NCBI GenBank assembly: GCA_030037185.1
Contig: JASHRR010000981.1
Coordinates: forward strand, 1-8,649
Length of the DNA: 8,649 bases
From: Xanthobacteraceae bacterium
Lineage (GTDB): Bacteria; Pseudomonadota; Alphaproteobacteria; Rhizobiales; Xanthobacteraceae
Reading direction: 5' to 3'
Part shown: positions 6,662 through 8,649 of the stretch, piece after piece
Position numbering within the stretch: the stretch's first letter is position 1
How the letters are laid out: every line of letters starts with the position of its first letter
The notes under the pieces: model-generated
Database searches by the model: none
What the model saw: the letters and a program-made list of their open reading frames with translations, nothing else
Told to the model about the DNA's origin: nothing
Position numbers and translations under genes: made by a program

Positions 6662-7040
6662 CGAGCACACCGCCGAGGCCAAAACCACTCGCCAAGCTGC
6701 GGTCGCCGCCAAAAATGCCACCCACGTAGGCGGGTGTCGCTTTCGTATCAGCCTATCCAAACCGCCGCCGTCCAACCGGGTAACTCTGGGGTCGCCTTCG
6801 CCGTTAAAATAGGCTTGGCCAATATAGAATTGCTTTTCGGGATCTCGTTCTTTATCATCTAGGGAACGGTTCGCAGACCATTTCGACGCAAGTGGCTGGG
6901 ACTCTGCGATCTGTTATTGGCGACATCATTTTGCTTCCTGCGATCTATCACGTGGACAAAGTGCTCATCATCGTCGGGGGCACATATAAACTTGTTGATG
7001 TCACAAATCCTGATTTTCCCAAGTCGATTGCCAGGATAAA

Positions 7041-7082
7041 TCGGGATAGGGGCGCCTCACGACACCGCCCCTCCTACCCCGA
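7041..7082 (-). terminator. Long imperfect hairpin downstream of the glycosyltransferase operon
   Basis: AGGGGCG at 7048-7054 pairs perfectly with CGCCCCT at 7066-7072 around an 11-base loop. The stem is extended by TCGGG (7041-7045) with CCCGA (7078-7082), through a small bulge. It begins about 50 bases past the stop of the minus-strand glycosyltransferase, where a transcription terminator would be expected. There is no uninterrupted U-run, so intrinsic termination is plausible but not proven. Confidence 0.45.
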
Positions 7083-7131
7083 ATCTCCGAGCAAGCCCCG
7101 AGGTCGGCGACGGCATGAGCGGCAACCACGC

Positions 7132-8001
7132 TCAGCACAAACCCGGTGGCGCCTGGGATCGGGAAATGTGTGTTCGGGGCCCGGTGCCTTCGCCCAAGGC
7201 GGATAAGCCCTGCGACGCACGGACGCGCTCGCTGCGCAGCAAAAGATCAAGTTTCTCTTGATTAGCTGGAAGCTGCGATCGGTCGCTTTCCGGATGCCAA
7301 AGATGCAGAACAGTTGTGGCGTGGCGGCCGTCTTTGCGACGTACGCCGTGGCGGATCAGGCGCACGAACATATCTGAGTCCTCGCGACCCCAACCGGAAA
7401 AAACTGCGTCGAAGCCGTCAACCCGCTCGATGTCGCTCCGAAAAATCGCCATATTGCAGCCTTGCGCGCCATGCCATCTCTGCCCGACGCGCTTGCGCAG
7501 AGGACCAAGCGGTAGGCGGAGTAAGGGAAGAAAGCGATTGACGTCACCCCGGAGTCGCTGAGCAGCCCAGTGGACTGAGCGCCACGTCTCCGCCTCAAGC
7601 CCCTCGGCAAGGATACGGTCGCTCAACTGTTGTGATAGTTGCACACGGTTGCCCGTAACGAAGCATCCCAGTTCAGCTAGCCGACGGTGCGCCGCCACGA
7701 AGTCGGCCCGTACGAGGCAGTCGCCGTCGAGGAATATGCAATAAGAGCCCGCACTCGCGAGGATTGCCCGATTTCTGATCTCGGCCAAGCGAAATCCGCG
7801 GTCCTCATGCCGCACATGCTTGAGTGCTACCAACGCATGCGACCAATTCTCAACAATGCGTGTGGTTGCAGCCTCCGAGCCGTCATCGGCTACCACAATT
7901 TCGAAGTCTCGGTCTGTCTGGCGCGAAAGCGAACGCAGCACCGCATCTAGGGCGTCTTCGCGATTGTAGGTCGAAACGACGACGGAAATCAGGTCAGGCA
8001 T
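7132..8001 (-). CDS. Glycosyltransferase family 2, chondroitin-polymerase-N-like
   Basis: The 289-residue protein from ATG 8001 should transfer a sugar from a nucleotide donor onto a surface glycan, on the cytoplasmic side of the inner membrane. It opens with the GT-A fold start ISVVVSTYNR (residues 5-14), has ADDGS (38-42) for nucleotide binding, EDRGFRLAEIRN (66-77), and the metal-binding DGD (92-94). The C-terminal half has GCNM (181-184), GWGREDSD (203-210), where acidic catalytic residues are expected, and HLWHP (233-237). This order matches the GT2 group typified by the N-terminal domain of chondroitin polymerase. There are no membrane segments. The start lies 12 bases after the stop of the upstream WaaE-like gene, so they are probably one operon. 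Donor and acceptor are not readable from sequence. Lipopolysaccharide core or O-antigen synthesis is the likely setting. Confidence 0.92.
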   Translation of the reverse strand: MPDLISVVVSTYNREDALDAVLRSLSRQTDRDFEIVVADDGSEAATTRIVENWSHALVALKHVRHEDRGFRLAEIRNRAILASAGSYCIFLDGDCLVRADFVAAHRRLAELGCFVTGNRVQLSQQLSDRILAEGLEAETWRSVHWAAQRLRGDVNRFLPLLRLPLGPLRKRVGQRWHGAQGCNMAIFRSDIERVDGFDAVFSGWGREDSDMFVRLIRHGVRRKDGRHATTVLHLWHPESDRSQLPANQEKLDLLLRSERVRASQGLSALGEGTGPRTHISRSQAPPGLC

Positions 8002-8013
8002 CCGCGGCGCCGA

Positions 8014-8649
8014 TTACCTTGCGAACCGGCAGGAGACCGGCGCGCGTGTCTTGAGCCAAGCCTTCATGTATCGGTAATAGCTGCCCTCGGCATTGGCCAC
8101 CGCGAACAGGAAACCGACGCGGCCGTCGAGAAAGCCGAGGCGCCAAATGTAGACACGAAGGAACATCCACATCCCGTGCGCAATTCCAGTGGCGAACGAC
8201 ACTCGCCGACCCTTGGCAACAATCATCTCGGCGCTCGCAGTCGAATAGCGATCGATACGCGACAAGGCGTCCTCGAGTCGCCAGACCGGATCGTGCAGAA
8301 GCGCCTCCGAGAGGCGGGCAACTGATCCCGAACAGATCAGGCTCTCGTGCACAAGAGCATCAGTGAAGTGCGCACGGCCCCGGCGGAAAAGCCGAAGAAT
8401 ATAATCCGGGAACAGCCGCGATTGTCGCATTTCCTGCCCAAGGAAGCGAGTTCGGCGGCGGATTTCATAGCCGTCGGCGCTGCTTTCGCCGATGGCCTTC
8501 GCGATCGCGACGGCAAGTTCCGGTGTTACGCGCTCATCGGCGTCGATCGATAGCACCCATTCACCCGTTGCGAGCGACAACGCGAAATTCTTCTGTGGCC
8601 CGAAACCCTGCCATACATGCTGGGCGACGTGCGCACCTTTTGATTTCGC
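8014..8649 (-). CDS. WaaE/KdtX-like lipopolysaccharide-core glycosyltransferase (5' end beyond window)
   Basis: The frame is open from the right edge to TAA at 8014-8016, giving 211 residues of the C-terminal part. In-frame coding continues above the TTG at 8580: the 23 residues before it include WQGFGPQKNFAL, a conserved stretch of this family, so 8580 is not the real start. Next come GEWVLSIDADERV, with the DAD metal-binding motif (fragment residues 36-38), and RLFRRG...VHES. The C-terminus has the membrane-associated block FLRVYIWRLGFLDGRVGFLFAV, typical of WaaE/KdtX proteins, which add a glucose or similar residue to the inner core of lipopolysaccharide. About 50-60 N-terminal residues are probably missing, including the first GT-A strand. 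The downstream glycosyltransferase follows after 12 bases. Confidence 0.92.
   Translation of the reverse strand, partial: AKSKGAHVAQHVWQGFGPQKNFALSLATGEWVLSIDADERVTPELAVAIAKAIGESSADGYEIRRRTRFLGQEMRQSRLFPDYILRLFRRGRAHFTDALVHESLICSGSVARLSEALLHDPVWRLEDALSRIDRYSTASAEMIVAKGRRVSFATGIAHGMWMFLRVYIWRLGFLDGRVGFLFAVANAEGSYYRYMKAWLKTRAPVSCRFAR

Larger units (their letters stand above)
5814..7131. other. Gene-poor region between the kinase and glycosyltransferase genes
   Basis: Apart from two possible tiny minus-strand genes (5896-6018 and 6037-6162) and hairpins at 6484-6509, 6627-6661 and 7041-7082, I see no supported gene. Longer open frames here are rich in Arg, Ser and Pro with no recognisable motif. 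No repeat or transposase remnant was recognised. No clear terminator follows the kinase stop. Confidence 0.5.

Noticed and set aside
6892..7206. Plus-strand frame starting GTG with a hydrophobic stretch (VLIIVGGTYKLVDV)
   Set aside because: The first 48 residues look mildly protein-like, but there is no ribosome site. The second half is Arg/Pro-rich and runs through the terminator-like hairpin into the end of the glycosyltransferase.

Overview
The window looks like chromosomal DNA of an alphaproteobacterium, most likely Hyphomicrobiales and possibly Bradyrhizobium-like. Three things suggest this: high-GC codon use, an HWE-family sensor kinase (a family concentrated in this class), and TorF-type putative porin domains of the kind common in rhizobial relatives. 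The genus is a guess from gene content only.

Layout. (1) Positions 1-2091, minus strand: one long reading frame, open at the left edge, encodes a secreted outer-membrane protein. It holds two tandem TorF-like beta-barrel domains, each preceded by a Lys/Glu/Pro-rich linker. It is easy to overlook because its stop codon lies outside the window. (2) Positions 2092-3185: a gene-poor, lower-GC divergent intergenic region with a few small hairpins and one operator-like repeat cluster. (3) Positions 3186-5813, plus strand: a large membrane-bound hybrid sensor with about seven N-terminal membrane segments, an extracytoplasmic sensor region, another membrane segment, HAMP-like, PAS and an HWE histidine kinase. 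(4) Positions 5814-7131: gene-poor, with two possible tiny minus-strand genes and several hairpins. (5) Positions 7132-8649, minus strand: two glycosyltransferase family 2 genes in a probable operon. One resembles the N-terminal domain of chondroitin polymerase, and the other is a WaaE/KdtX-like lipopolysaccharide-core enzyme that runs off the right edge.

The genes share a cell-envelope theme (outer-membrane barrel, envelope-spanning sensor, surface-glycan transferases). Nothing in the sequence proves that they work together. No transposon, CRISPR array, tRNA or rRNA was recognised. The most unusual object is the double-barrel porin with its pentapeptide-repeat linker.
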